DNA of 64,000 nucleotides from Flavobacteriales bacterium (GTDB lineage: Bacteria; Bacteroidota; Bacteroidia; CAIKAF01). The translations under genes were made by a program, and so were the position numbers. Of the stretch, positions 43,915 to 52,342 are shown piece after piece. Location: NCBI GenBank assembly GCA_018401695.1, contig JAGYKD010000003.1, forward strand, positions 248,001 through 312,000. Direction: 5' to 3'. The notes under the pieces were generated by a model. That model was not told the origin of the DNA. It searched no databases and saw nothing but the letters and a program-made list of their open reading frames with translations. The stretch's first letter is position 1; every line of letters begins with the position of its first letter.

Positions 43915-45783
43915 TTAGTGTTGGACAATAAACTTCAAGCTTAAGCGGTTCTCGCCTTCGGTAGCTTCTAGGATATAGGTTCCATTGCTCAGGGTAGCTA
44001 ATTCTACGCCAAATGAGTTTTGATTGGTTTTACCAAAGTCGGCCACCATTCTTCCATTCAGGTCATAAGCTTTCAGCTCCACGGTTTTTCCCTCAAAGGC
44101 AGTTAAGTCTATTTGCATGCTTTGATTTGCCGGGTTGGGGTATACAGACCAATTCACTTTGTCTTGCGTATGGTTTTCAATAGAGACGTTTTCGCAGAAT
44201 TGGTAGTTATAGCATCCTCCATTAAAGCTGTAGGTGTAATCGAGGGTAGTGGGGTCTTTAAAGTCCTCATCGCAGAGGGTGGCAATTTGTCCTAAATAGT
44301 GGTATTCCACCGGACCATTGGCATTGGAAATAAGCCGAGCGGAAACTACGGGGAGGGTATATTGAACATTTTCTTTTAGGACCAATGGCGACATGGTCGG
44401 GGTCAAAACTCCGTCTTCGTTGATATTGCCCTCGATTCGCTTGTAGCAAGTTTGGAAACCATCAGCAATGCGTAGCGCCGCAATACGCAAATTGGGTGCA
44501 ATATTGTCTATAGTTGAACCGGCCAACAGGGTATCTGTGTCTGACCAAGAATAGAATATATGATTACCGGTTTGGTCTCGAGCAATTTGTGGGAAAGCGT
44601 CGATAGACACATCGTCGGGCACATCGGTTCTAAAGCTGTTGAGTGGAGAAATGTAGTGGGCATCCCAAGTGAGTCCTCCATCGGTAGAATAAATATCTAC
44701 CATCATAGGAGTGTAAAAGGGGTAAATGGAGTATTGCTTTCCTGCTCCCTGCACGGCTCCTGTAGTTGCGCGCACTTCTGCTGCTCCCACCGTACAGAAA
44801 AAGTGGGGATTGCCATTGGCATCTACCGTAAGGTCAAAGTCAAAAGTGGTGGTTGGAGCGGTAACCAAAACCGTATCCAAGGACTGCGATAGGTAGGCGG
44901 TTGCTGTAAGGGAGTCCATAATCCAAGAAATGTTTTCCAATTGGACTTCGATAGCAGCCCCCCAGGTGACCCCGCCGTCGGTGGAGCGATACAAAATGGG
45001 ATGATAGACGGAGTCTGCACCACCTATTAAGTCGCCAAGAGCTCCTATCCAAGCGGTATTGCCATCCGGAGAAAAGGCCAAATTGGGGCTGTTTTGTCGA
45101 CCGGCACCATCAAATCCTTTGTAGGTATTTGCGGTGAGCACTTGGTCGCGAGACCAATCTACGTTAGCGGTTTGGCTGTTATAGACCCCTTTATAAAGAA
45201 AAATGGAGTCGGCAATACTTGAATCGTTGCGCAAAGGGGTTTCCACCATAAAAAACTCATCACTTCCGGGACGTTGGCTAAGCCCGCCGGGTAATCCACT
45301 CATCATAGACTGAAATTGGTAATTTTCAGTGGAACTTGGGGTGGTGAGGGAGGTGGCGCTTAGGCCATTGGCATGCCCGTCCCAGCCGGATAAACTGGGT
45401 TGAAGGCTGGGTGCAGCCCAAACCAGTTCGGTATTTAGTCCGTCTGTTGCATTATTGGGATTGTATATAAGTACTTGAGGGTACCTTGCTACGCGCGTGT
45501 AAGTATTGTTCAAAATGCCCACATCTTCTGTAATGGAACTTCCGCCATCGGTAGAAATAGAGTAACGAAGCCGGCCATTGTCTGCCGCTACACCACCAAA
45601 GAGGTTGATGTCTTGCCTGTGAATAAAAACAATCGTACCCGAGGCCGGGTCTGCGAAAACCTGATTCTGACTAGGTCTTAGCGAAGTAAAAATATTTGAG
45701 GCGTGACCACTGGGAACCGAAGATTGTGCCATCAAGCTTCCGGCCATTAATACACCAAAACTGCTTAGTAAGGTTTTTCTCAT
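43915..45783 (-). CDS. Secreted BNR/sialidase-like repeat protein with T9SS tail
   Basis: About 622 residues from MRKTLLSSFGVLMAGSLMAQ, a clear signal peptide; the longer frame from 45831 is less likely. The body contains BNR/Asp-box-like motifs: SISTDGGSSITEDVG, RSTDGGVTWGAAIEV and YSTDGGLTWDAHYIS, typical of propeller proteins of the sialidase superfamily, though no sialidase active-site Arg/Tyr set can be assigned. The C-terminal 75 residues (VYPNPANQSMQIDL...ATLSNGTYILEA) are a T9SS type A sorting domain. It is probably a surface or secreted protein of unknown target. Confidence 0.85.
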   Translation of the reverse strand: MRKTLLSSFGVLMAGSLMAQSSVPSGHASNIFTSLRPSQNQVFADPASGTIVFIHRQDINLFGGVAADNGRLRYSISTDGGSSITEDVGILNNTYTRVARYPQVLIYNPNNATDGLNTELVWAAPSLQPSLSGWDGHANGLSATSLTTPSSTENYQFQSMMSGLPGGLSQRPGSDEFFMVETPLRNDSSIADSIFLYKGVYNSQTANVDWSRDQVLTANTYKGFDGAGRQNSPNLAFSPDGNTAWIGALGDLIGGADSVYHPILYRSTDGGVTWGAAIEVQLENISWIMDSLTATAYLSQSLDTVLVTAPTTTFDFDLTVDANGNPHFFCTVGAAEVRATTGAVQGAGKQYSIYPFYTPMMVDIYSTDGGLTWDAHYISPLNSFRTDVPDDVSIDAFPQIARDQTGNHIFYSWSDTDTLLAGSTIDNIAPNLRIAALRIADGFQTCYKRIEGNINEDGVLTPTMSPLVLKENVQYTLPVVSARLISNANGPVEYHYLGQIATLCDEDFKDPTTLDYTYSFNGGCYNYQFCENVSIENHTQDKVNWSVYPNPANQSMQIDLTAFEGKTVELKAYDLNGRMVADFGKTNQNSFGVELATLSNGTYILEATEGENRLSLKFIVQH

Positions 45784-45810
45784 GGTTTGGTATTTATGTT
45801 TCTTAGCTAT

Positions 45811-45818
45811 CAAATATA
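45811..45818 (-). promoter_or_regulatory. -7 element for the gene at 43915-45783
   Basis: TATATTTG on the minus strand exactly fits TAnnTTTG, 27 bases before the ATG at 45783. No -33 match was found. Confidence 0.45.
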
Positions 45819-45831
45819 CGTTAAAACTCAA

Positions 45832-46060
45832 TTAAGTTCTTACATGAATGATTCATTTGTCTGATTTTTTCGTTTTCCGTATGCCGGGGTACGTTGGGTG
45901 CTTAGGCAAGTTTAATCAAAAGACGGCAAGTACTGCTCTATAGGCAAAGCACAAAGTTCCTCAGGCCTACTGGTTGCTTAAACAGGTATAGGCCTTTTCA
46001 TTCCATTTAAAATCAATATTTTGGAATAATAAGAGGTACAAAGAAACGGGGTTTAGATGG
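45832..46060. other. Intergenic region between two minus-strand genes
   Basis: No gene is seen. It holds one inverted repeat, AGGCCTA (45963-45969) with TAGGCCT (45989-45995), spaced 19 bases. There is a short T run on the plus side only, with no plus-strand gene to end. No GC-rich element is present. Confidence 0.4.
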
Positions 46061-48172
46061 TCAATTATTCCGGTTGGGAGATTTAGGAGTATATCCTTTA
46101 CACTTCCATTCATTTAACGGCAAATAAAATAGTACCTCTCTCAAACGGTCATTGGCAAAAAGAGCAGTTTGGTCATTGTAGTGCGCACTTGAGCTGTTAT
46201 TTGAGTTACCAAAAGCTTGGACAGCTCGAGCTTCCACACGGTCTTTTGAGGTAAAACATACCTCCATTATGAAAGAGTCTCCACCGTTTGCTGCATAGTA
46301 GCCATTGGATAAGGGTCGGGTTTCGGTGGGCGCTAAGGTTTCTTTGATACCTCCCCTGGGGAAAATCTCTGACCCACGACCCACTCTTTGAACTTCTCCC
46401 AAGCTAATATCTACCCGATTAAAATGTTCCATAAATCGGTGTTGGGTTTCACCGAGTGCCTGGTGGATTTGTGCTTGAGGCGGTTGGTGATTTCTTAAAT
46501 ACATGAATTGAAGTGGAACCCCAGTAATTTGACTCAATCGTTTGGCAAATTCTACAAATTGGGCAGCGCCTACACTTTCTTTCTCGGCATTCCCATTCCA
46601 GGCATACAATACCTCATATATTGGCTTTAGGTCTTCAGGAACGGGTTTGGCTGCTTCTAAATGATTCCGAAACCCATTCCACACATATCCGTCTTTGGGG
46701 TACTGTCTATCGTATTTGATGTGTCGAATGGCTTCCGGAGAATCCGGGCAACCCAAACTATCTAAGAGCTCTTGAATTCTATGACTTCTGTTGGTTTCTA
46801 TGGTCTGGATTCCCGGAAAGTATTGGGTGGAATCTGGGGCCTTTTCAATTCCTTCGCAGGTGCAGCTGTATGGACTGTTGTTGGCATTGAACAAAAAACC
46901 GGGAATAGGATTCTTAATCACGGGCCGACTTGTATAAGGAATTGGCTTGTGCCAAATGTAGTTGGTGTCGACTCCCCAAAGCACCCCATTCCAATCGGGG
47001 CCCATTTTTCTTTGGGGAAGGTGCGTTTGAGAGCGCAGCATAAGGTTGTCTTTTTGGTCGACATAGACAATGTTTAGCATCGGAAAGCCGTCCATGGCTA
47101 AGGCTTCTTCGAATTGTTCAAGGCTTTTTGATGCACCCATATGCCACCATTGTTCTGCTGCTTTAATTCCATATATGGCGGCATTTCTAATGGCATAAAT
47201 GCCTTGGGGACCTTCCATAGCCGGACCAAATAGGGTATTGTATTTAGTACGCTTAACCGGAACTCTGATGGGGCCTGCCTTTACTTTAATTTTCACTTCT
47301 ACCGCTTCTAATGGAAGCCATTGGTTGTTTACTTTATATTGAGTTTTTTCTGGGTTGGTTTCCAATGTATACACGTCAACCATATCGTGATAATTGAAGG
47401 TGTGCGCCCAAGCCAGATATTGATTAAAACCATGAAAAATGGTAACTCCTCCCGGAAACAGCGCCCCATACATTTCGGTTCCGGTCCCACTTTTGGTGTG
47501 TGCCTCGTACCATGAGTAGCGACCTTTGTAACTATTGTGTGGATTTAAGAACAACCAGGTATTCCCGTCCTTGCTTTGATTTTTGCTAAGGGCAAAGGCA
47601 TTGCTCCCGCCTGGAAGCTCTTGGGCTTTTGGTAGGCTGCCCTGCAATAAATCTCCTAAATCACCGGCGGTACCTGTAAACAGCAAAAACGAAAGCATAT
47701 AACCTCCCAGGATATCTTCCGGAGTATAGGGCAATGCGCGCTTATACAGTACTTCTTTTGGATGCTGCACCGCATAGGCATTTAATCCGGCACAATACCC
47801 ATAAAGCACCTCCTGAAACTCCGGGCTAATGTGACTTTTCCATTCCAAAGAAATGGTAGAGGGAATTTCAAAGAATCGGATAAAAAAATCTAGCATGGCA
47901 GCGTCTTTTCCTTTTGCTTCTGCCAATATCCCACGGCCGCTTAACATGGTCTCCTCAATGGTGGAAAAATCATCTTCTGCATGTGCCCAGGCCAAACCAT
48001 AAGCTACTTCTCCATCCGTTGGCCCATAAATGTGGGGAACCCCCCAGTTGTCGCGGTAAATAAAAATGGAATCTGGCCTGAATTCGGTTTTTTGCCCATA
48101 GGCGAGCAATGGACAAAAAGAACCCAAAACCGTAAGTGCAAAAAGGGAAGTTGGAATGGGGAAGCGTTTCAT
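46061..48172 (-). CDS. Penicillin acylase family protein (N-terminal nucleophile amidase)
   Basis: A 703-residue secreted amidase. A signal peptide (about 1-27, ending AYGQ) leads to IYRDNWGVPHIYGPTDGEVAYGLAWAHAEDD, the start of the alpha chain. The autocleavage site is GGSNAFALSKNQSKDG at about residue 196, where the Ser becomes the N-terminal nucleophile of the beta chain. FNYHDMVDVYTLETNPEK and MLNIVYVDQKDNL are further family segments. Members hydrolyse penicillins or acyl-homoserine lactones; the substrate here is unknown. Length is usual. Confidence 0.9.
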   Translation of the reverse strand: MKRFPIPTSLFALTVLGSFCPLLAYGQKTEFRPDSIFIYRDNWGVPHIYGPTDGEVAYGLAWAHAEDDFSTIEETMLSGRGILAEAKGKDAAMLDFFIRFFEIPSTISLEWKSHISPEFQEVLYGYCAGLNAYAVQHPKEVLYKRALPYTPEDILGGYMLSFLLFTGTAGDLGDLLQGSLPKAQELPGGSNAFALSKNQSKDGNTWLFLNPHNSYKGRYSWYEAHTKSGTGTEMYGALFPGGVTIFHGFNQYLAWAHTFNYHDMVDVYTLETNPEKTQYKVNNQWLPLEAVEVKIKVKAGPIRVPVKRTKYNTLFGPAMEGPQGIYAIRNAAIYGIKAAEQWWHMGASKSLEQFEEALAMDGFPMLNIVYVDQKDNLMLRSQTHLPQRKMGPDWNGVLWGVDTNYIWHKPIPYTSRPVIKNPIPGFLFNANNSPYSCTCEGIEKAPDSTQYFPGIQTIETNRSHRIQELLDSLGCPDSPEAIRHIKYDRQYPKDGYVWNGFRNHLEAAKPVPEDLKPIYEVLYAWNGNAEKESVGAAQFVEFAKRLSQITGVPLQFMYLRNHQPPQAQIHQALGETQHRFMEHFNRVDISLGEVQRVGRGSEIFPRGGIKETLAPTETRPLSNGYYAANGGDSFIMEVCFTSKDRVEARAVQAFGNSNNSSSAHYNDQTALFANDRLREVLFYLPLNEWKCKGYTPKSPNRNN

Positions 48173-48238
48173 GCCTCCAAATTAGCCATTCCTTGCTGCC
48201 AAGAGAAACCGCAACCTAGGTTAAAGCCCAAATTTTCC

Positions 48239-48246
48239 TAAATTTG
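48239..48246 (+). promoter_or_regulatory. -7 element for the lipoprotein gene at 48270
   Basis: TAAATTTG exactly fits TAnnTTTG, 23 bases before the ATG at 48270. No clear -33 element was found. Confidence 0.4.
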
Positions 48247-48269
48247 AATTAATTAATAACTTATTCTTT

Positions 48270-49169
48270 ATGAAATGGTTTATCCTAGCCTCCACATTTT
48301 TCATTTTAGCCTCCTGTTCTGAGGATGTTACCGATAATCTTCCTACCGATGAGCCGGAGTTGGTGTTTGTTATGAAATTGGATCCGAACCAAGAACGTCT
48401 GAATAACATCGGTCAAGCCTCTCCCATGCCCGCCAATCATCGTGGACAAAATCCTCGATTCAACGCCATTGGAGTGCACTACATAGAACTAAGTCCGCAA
48501 GCCACCACGCTATTAGGGGAGGGAGAAGTACTTTACCAAACTCCTTCTACCTCTATTGGAGGGAATGAGGCCATTGATTTTGATAGTTTGCCCTTAGTCA
48601 ATAACGGAGAGGTGTTTTATCGAATCCCCTTAAGCAAGGTGCCTAAAGGCAATTATACTTGGATTCGGGTTTCTTTGGCCTACCAAAACTACGAGGTAGA
48701 TTTTAGGGTTGGGCCTCCCCAAGTGCCTGTTACCCTTGATGGAACCGCTACTCTGGCCAGTTTTATAGGCTACAATTCTTACGTTAGAGACTTTACTGTA
48801 CACACAAAAAGCTTGACTTTAAATCAAAACAAGCTCCAGGGATTTTGGGCCTTTGAGGCTCAGGTGCCCGGGCAAACCGAGCCAAGCCTAAGCACAGGCC
48901 AGGTGCCCGCCGGTGGAATTACTGTACCTAATCCCATTTGGCAGTCCTCTCCCATACCACAAGGAAGCTGCGTGGTTACCGGACCTTTTGATCAAACCCT
49001 AGAAATTACTGGCAACGAAACCAAAGACATTCGTGTTGAAGTAAGCCTGGCCACCAATAAAAGCTTTGAATGGAAAGAGGCAGGGAACAATAATTATTAT
49101 GAACCCCTTGCCGGAGATACGGTGGTGGATATGGGTATTCGAGGCCTCAAAACTTATGTGATTTATTAA
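48270..49169 (+). CDS. Lipoprotein of unknown function
   Basis: A 299-residue predicted lipoprotein. The signal peptide MKWFILASTFFILASC ends in a lipobox with the cysteine at 16, followed by an acidic linker (SEDVTDNLPTDEPEL), typical of surface-exposed Bacteroidota lipoproteins. The rest looks all-beta (GEVFYRIPLSKVPKGNYTW, LEITGNETKDIRVEVSLATN) and could be a carbohydrate- or protein-binding fold. The N-Y-T-W-I-R-V segment resembles strands of DUF4382-like lipoproteins, but I do not recognise the family. It lies alone between the penicillin acylase (divergent) and the ribosomal protein genes. Confidence 0.7.
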   Translation: MKWFILASTFFILASCSEDVTDNLPTDEPELVFVMKLDPNQERLNNIGQASPMPANHRGQNPRFNAIGVHYIELSPQATTLLGEGEVLYQTPSTSIGGNEAIDFDSLPLVNNGEVFYRIPLSKVPKGNYTWIRVSLAYQNYEVDFRVGPPQVPVTLDGTATLASFIGYNSYVRDFTVHTKSLTLNQNKLQGFWAFEAQVPGQTEPSLSTGQVPAGGITVPNPIWQSSPIPQGSCVVTGPFDQTLEITGNETKDIRVEVSLATNKSFEWKEAGNNNYYEPLAGDTVVDMGIRGLKTYVIY

Positions 49170-49239
49170 GGTATTTGGAACAAAACTAAGCCCACCCAAA
49201 CAAATGGTCGGTTTTTTTTGTCCTATGGCATACATATCT

Positions 49240-49270
49240 TTTGAAAATTCAAAGCTAAGCCTTACTTTTG
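49240..49270 (+). promoter_or_regulatory. Consensus promoter of the rpmG-DUF4295 transcript
   Basis: TTTG (49240-49243), a spacer of exactly 19 bases, then TACTTTTG (49263-49270): a full match to the Bacteroidota housekeeping promoter. It lies 29 bases before the rpmG ATG. Confidence 0.8.
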
Positions 49271-49298
49271 CAGTCCCTAAAATTGAAAGCTCAGCGCT

Positions 49299-49481
49299 AT
49301 GGCGAAGAAAGGTAATCGAGTGCAAGTTATAATGGAGTGCACCGAACATAAAGAAAGTGGAGTACCGGGTACCTCTCGTTATATTACCACTAAAAATAAG
49401 AAAAACACGCCCGACCGGCTAGAAATGAAGAAGTACAACCCCGTTCTTCGCAAAGTAACCGTGCACAAAGAAATAAAATAA
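49299..49481 (+). CDS. rpmG: Ribosomal protein L33
   Basis: A 60-residue ribosomal protein of the large subunit. The family pattern is clear: [20 protein letters not shown], then [25 protein letters not shown] and the C-terminal V-T-V-H-K-E-I-K. Of the four zinc cysteines found in some L33 proteins only one remains (MECTEH), so this is a largely cysteine-free form. In many Bacteroidota L28 (rpmB) lies just before it; here the 129-base gap upstream holds only the promoter. Confidence 0.95.
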   Translation: MAKKGNRVQVIMECTEHKESGVPGTSRYITTKNKKNTPDRLEMKKYNPVLRKVTVHKEIK

Positions 49482-49487
49482 TATCCC

Positions 49488-49640
49488 ATGGCAAAGAAAA
49501 CCGTAGCGACCCTCCGTACAGGCCAAGGCCGAGATTTTACCAAGGTAATTAAAATGGTGAAGGGCGAAAAAGGAAATTACCAGTTTAAAGAAGAAATGGT
49601 GCACAAAGACCATATCAAGGATTTCCTTGGTGAAAAGTAA
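49488..49640 (+). CDS. DUF4295 small basic protein
   Basis: A 50-residue protein, MAKKTVATLRTGQGRDFTKV to KDFLGEK, seven bases after rpmG. It matches DUF4295, a short basic Bacteroidota protein found almost always between L33 and ftsY; it is likely a ribosome-associated protein, but the role is unproven. It is followed by a terminator hairpin before ftsY, so it closes the ribosomal transcript. Confidence 0.9.
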   Translation: MAKKTVATLRTGQGRDFTKVIKMVKGEKGNYQFKEEMVHKDHIKDFLGEK

Positions 49641-49669
49641 AACCGCACCGGCAAACATTGTACTTTTGT

Positions 49670-49694
49670 AAGCTTCTTTCGGGAAGCTTTTTTT
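49670..49694 (+). terminator. Terminator between DUF4295 and ftsY
   Basis: AAGCTTC (49670-49676) pairs with GAAGCTT (49683-49689) around TTTCGG, followed by a T run. TACTTTTG (49661-49668), an exact -7 match, lies just before it, so a ftsY promoter may overlap or precede the terminator. Confidence 0.8.
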
Positions 49695-49709
49695 GTTTAT
49701 ACCCTCACA

Positions 49710-50669
49710 ATGGCAATTTTCGGTTTCCTCAATAAAGACAAAAAGAAAAAGCTCGACGACGGGCTTTCCAAAACGCGCGACAACATCTTCGGCCAAATCA
49801 AACGCAGTCTGCTTGGAAAAAAGCAAGTAGATGCTCAGGTTTTGGACCAACTCGAAGAAATTCTCATAGGGGCCGACGTAGGTGTGCAAACCACCCTCAA
49901 CATTATTCAGCGTATTGAAGAAAGGGCCGCAAAAGATAAATTTATGAATGCCTCGGAGTTGGATGCCATTCTGAAAGAAGAAATATCGTCCCTGCTTCGC
50001 GAAAATAAAGCCCTGGATGGCCACCTCGGACTACCCCAAGACCAAAAGCCCTATGTTATTATGGTGGTGGGCGTTAATGGGGTCGGAAAAACCACCACCA
50101 TTGGAAAATTGGCCTGGCAATTTAAGCAGGCAGGAAAAGAAGTACTCCTTGGAGCTGCCGATACGTTTCGCGCCGCCGCCGTAGACCAACTCCGCATTTG
50201 GTCCCAACGGGCCGGAGTACCTATTGTAGATAAAGGCATGGGCGCAGACCCGGCTTCTGTAGCTTTCGATACCCTTAATTCCGCAGTGGCTAAAGGAACC
50301 GAGGTTGTGCTTATCGATACGGCCGGAAGGCTTCACAACAAGGTCAATTTAATGAACGAACTTGCCAAAGTGAAAAAAGTTATGGATAGGGTAGTGCCCG
50401 GAGCACCCCATGAGGTTTTATTGGTTCTGGACGGATCTACCGGACAAAATGCCTTTGAACAAGCCAAACAATTTGCTCAGGTAACACAAATTACCGCCCT
50501 GGCAATTACCAAGCTCGATGGCACAGCGCGTGGGGGAGTAGTGATTGGTATTTCGGATCAACTTGAGGTGCCCGTAAAATATATTGGCGTGGGTGAAGGT
50601 ATGGAAGACTTGCAATTGTTCGATAGAGACCAGTTTGTAGAGTCGCTCTTTAATGCATCCCACCTATGA
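49710..50669 (+). CDS. ftsY: FtsY, signal recognition particle receptor
   Basis: A 319-residue SRP-family GTPase that docks signal recognition particles at the membrane. The N domain (1-95) is followed by the G domain with GVNGVGKTTTIGKLA (P loop), DTFRAAAVDQLRIWSQRAGV, the switch DTAGRLHNK and TKLDGTARGG. The acidic A domain of E. coli is missing, leaving a short basic N-terminus (KDKKKKLDDGLSKTRD), as common outside Proteobacteria. The stop overlaps rimO by four bases. Confidence 0.96.
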   Translation: MAIFGFLNKDKKKKLDDGLSKTRDNIFGQIKRSLLGKKQVDAQVLDQLEEILIGADVGVQTTLNIIQRIEERAAKDKFMNASELDAILKEEISSLLRENKALDGHLGLPQDQKPYVIMVVGVNGVGKTTTIGKLAWQFKQAGKEVLLGAADTFRAAAVDQLRIWSQRAGVPIVDKGMGADPASVAFDTLNSAVAKGTEVVLIDTAGRLHNKVNLMNELAKVKKVMDRVVPGAPHEVLLVLDGSTGQNAFEQAKQFAQVTQITALAITKLDGTARGGVVIGISDQLEVPVKYIGVGEGMEDLQLFDRDQFVESLFNASHL

Positions 50670-51982
50670 AAGCCAAAACCCTAAAGGCAAACCGAGTAAA
50701 TGTAGTTACCCTGGGCTGCTCAAAAAATCTGTTCGATTCCGAAGTTCTATTAGGCCAGCTCAAGGCCAACGGCATGGAAGCTTTTCATGAATCCTCAGAG
50801 AATATAGAAGTTGTAGTGGTCAATACCTGTGGGTTTATTGATAAAGCCAAAGAAGAATCCATTCAAACTATTTTAAAATATGCCCAAGCAAAAGTCGATG
50901 GGCAGATTGAAAAAGTTTACGTTACCGGATGCCTTTCCGAACGCTATAAGGACGAACTCAAAGCCGAAATTCCTGAAGTAGATGCTTGGTTTGGTACCCG
51001 TGATTTGCCCAGACTCCTTAAAACGCTTAAAGCCAATTACAAAAAAGAGCTTTTGGGCGAACGCTTGCTCACAACTCCGGCGCACTTTGCCTACCTTAAA
51101 ATCTCAGAAGGCTGCGACAGACCATGTTCTTTTTGCGCCATTCCGCTCATGCGCGGAAAGCACCGTTCCACACCCATCGAAGATTTGGTGAAACAGGCCG
51201 AATCGCTCGCCGCTCAAGGAACCAAAGAACTGCTATTGATTGCCCAAGACAGCACCTACTACGGACTGGATTTGTACAAGAAACGCAATTTGAACGAACT
51301 GCTGAGGGCTTTGTCGGAGGTGGACGGCATAGAATGGATTCGCCTTCATTATGCCTTTCCTACCGGATTTCCGGAAGATGTTTTGGATGAAATGGCCGCC
51401 AATCCCAAGATTTGCAATTACTTGGACATGCCCTTGCAGCACGCCTCCGATGCCATGCTCAAAAGCATGCGCAGAGGAACTACCTTGGAGCGTACCAACC
51501 GCCTGCTAAAGCTTTGCCGGGAAAAGGTGCCGGGCATTGCCTTACGAACCACCATGATTGTGGGCTACCCCGGAGAAACCCAAGAAGATTTTGACACCTT
51601 GTGTCGCTTTGTAGAAGAAAACCGCTTTGAACGTTTGGGGGTATTTACCTACTCCCACGAAGAAAATACCCATGCAGCCCTTTTGAACGACGATGTGCCG
51701 CAAGAAGTTAAAGAAGAACGGGCGGCGCAATTGATGGAAATTCAAGAGCGCATTTCCTCCGAAATTCAAGAAGCCAAAATAGGAACCGTCCAAAAGGTGC
51801 TCATAGACAAATACGAAAACGGCTTTTTTGTAGGAAGAACCGAAGCCGACAGCCCCGAAGTGGATTGCGAGGTATTGATTGAATCGGGCGACCAGGATTA
51901 CCTTAGAATGGGTGATTTTGCACAAGTCCGCATCACCGATGCGGAAGCTTTTGATTTGTTTGCGGAAATTTGTTCCGAATAG
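50666..51982 (+). CDS. rimO: RimO, ribosomal protein S12 methylthiotransferase
   Basis: A 438-residue radical SAM enzyme that methylthiolates an aspartate of ribosomal protein S12. The N-terminal UPF0004 domain holds the three cluster cysteines (VTLGCSKNLFDSE, VVNTCGFID, VYVTGCLSER), the radical SAM motif is GCDRPCSFCAIP (C-x3-C-x2-C), and a TRAM domain ends the protein (GTVQKVLID...MGDFAQVRITDAEAFDL). The CSKN and CSFCAIP variants separate RimO from MiaB. It is coupled to ftsY by an ATGA overlap. Confidence 0.95.
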   Translation: MKAKTLKANRVNVVTLGCSKNLFDSEVLLGQLKANGMEAFHESSENIEVVVVNTCGFIDKAKEESIQTILKYAQAKVDGQIEKVYVTGCLSERYKDELKAEIPEVDAWFGTRDLPRLLKTLKANYKKELLGERLLTTPAHFAYLKISEGCDRPCSFCAIPLMRGKHRSTPIEDLVKQAESLAAQGTKELLLIAQDSTYYGLDLYKKRNLNELLRALSEVDGIEWIRLHYAFPTGFPEDVLDEMAANPKICNYLDMPLQHASDAMLKSMRRGTTLERTNRLLKLCREKVPGIALRTTMIVGYPGETQEDFDTLCRFVEENRFERLGVFTYSHEENTHAALLNDDVPQEVKEERAAQLMEIQERISSEIQEAKIGTVQKVLIDKYENGFFVGRTEADSPEVDCEVLIESGDQDYLRMGDFAQVRITDAEAFDLFAEICSE

Positions 51983-52014
51983 GCCGAAACTCGCATAATT
52001 ATTGGAGTTTTCAT

Positions 52015-52160
52015 CGGCCCCGGATGGACGCGATAGCCTGCCGAAGGGGCTGCCCAGTTTTGGCCGATGAGCCGGGCGGAGCTTTGCAAGCCCCGGCGAA
52101 GACTAGCCAAAACGGGCAGGCACTAGGCAGCTATAGCGGAGAGCCGGATAAGGCCGCCCC
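52015..52160 (-). repeat. GC-rich intergenic stem-loop element H
   Basis: Arms TGCCCAGTTTTGGC (52051-52064) and GCCAAAACGGGCA (52106-52118) pair with a one-base bulge. On the minus strand it contains GGCTCTCCGCTATAG and the core CCGGGGCTTGC-AAA-GCTCCGCCCGG, shared with element B, although the flanking stems differ in sequence. It lies just after the rimO stop, between convergent genes. Confidence 0.72.
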
Positions 52161-52183
52161 ATAAAAAAGATCGTTGACCCGTT

Positions 52184-52320
52184 GCTATTCTGGCGGCGAC
52201 TTTGCGTTACGGCCAAACCTCAAGGTCCTCATTTACCATTGGTAAACTCCGGCCTTTCGATTTGTCCGTGCCTTAATTCGCCTTGAAAACACAACGTGTC
52301 AACGGTCTCTAAAAGTCAAT
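52184..52320 (+). repeat. Dispersed TTTAC/GTAAA repeat, copy 2
   Basis: GCTATTCTGGCGGC (52184-52197), TCCTCATTTAC (52226-52236), GTAAACTCCGGCCT (52242-52255), a GCCTTAATT segment and CCTTGAAAAC (52281-52290) match the repeat at 38341-38530 in order and orientation. Here the dyad is longer, TTTACC-ATT-GGTAAA. As at 38 kb, it follows a GC-rich element immediately and lies between convergent genes. Confidence 0.72.
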
Positions 52321-52342
52321 CCGTTCCCGCCATACCCGGCGC

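Noticed and set aside
45963-45995. Inverted repeat AGGCCTA...TAGGCCT
   Set aside because: The T run is on the plus side where there is no gene to terminate; the arms are short, and no second copy was seen in the window.
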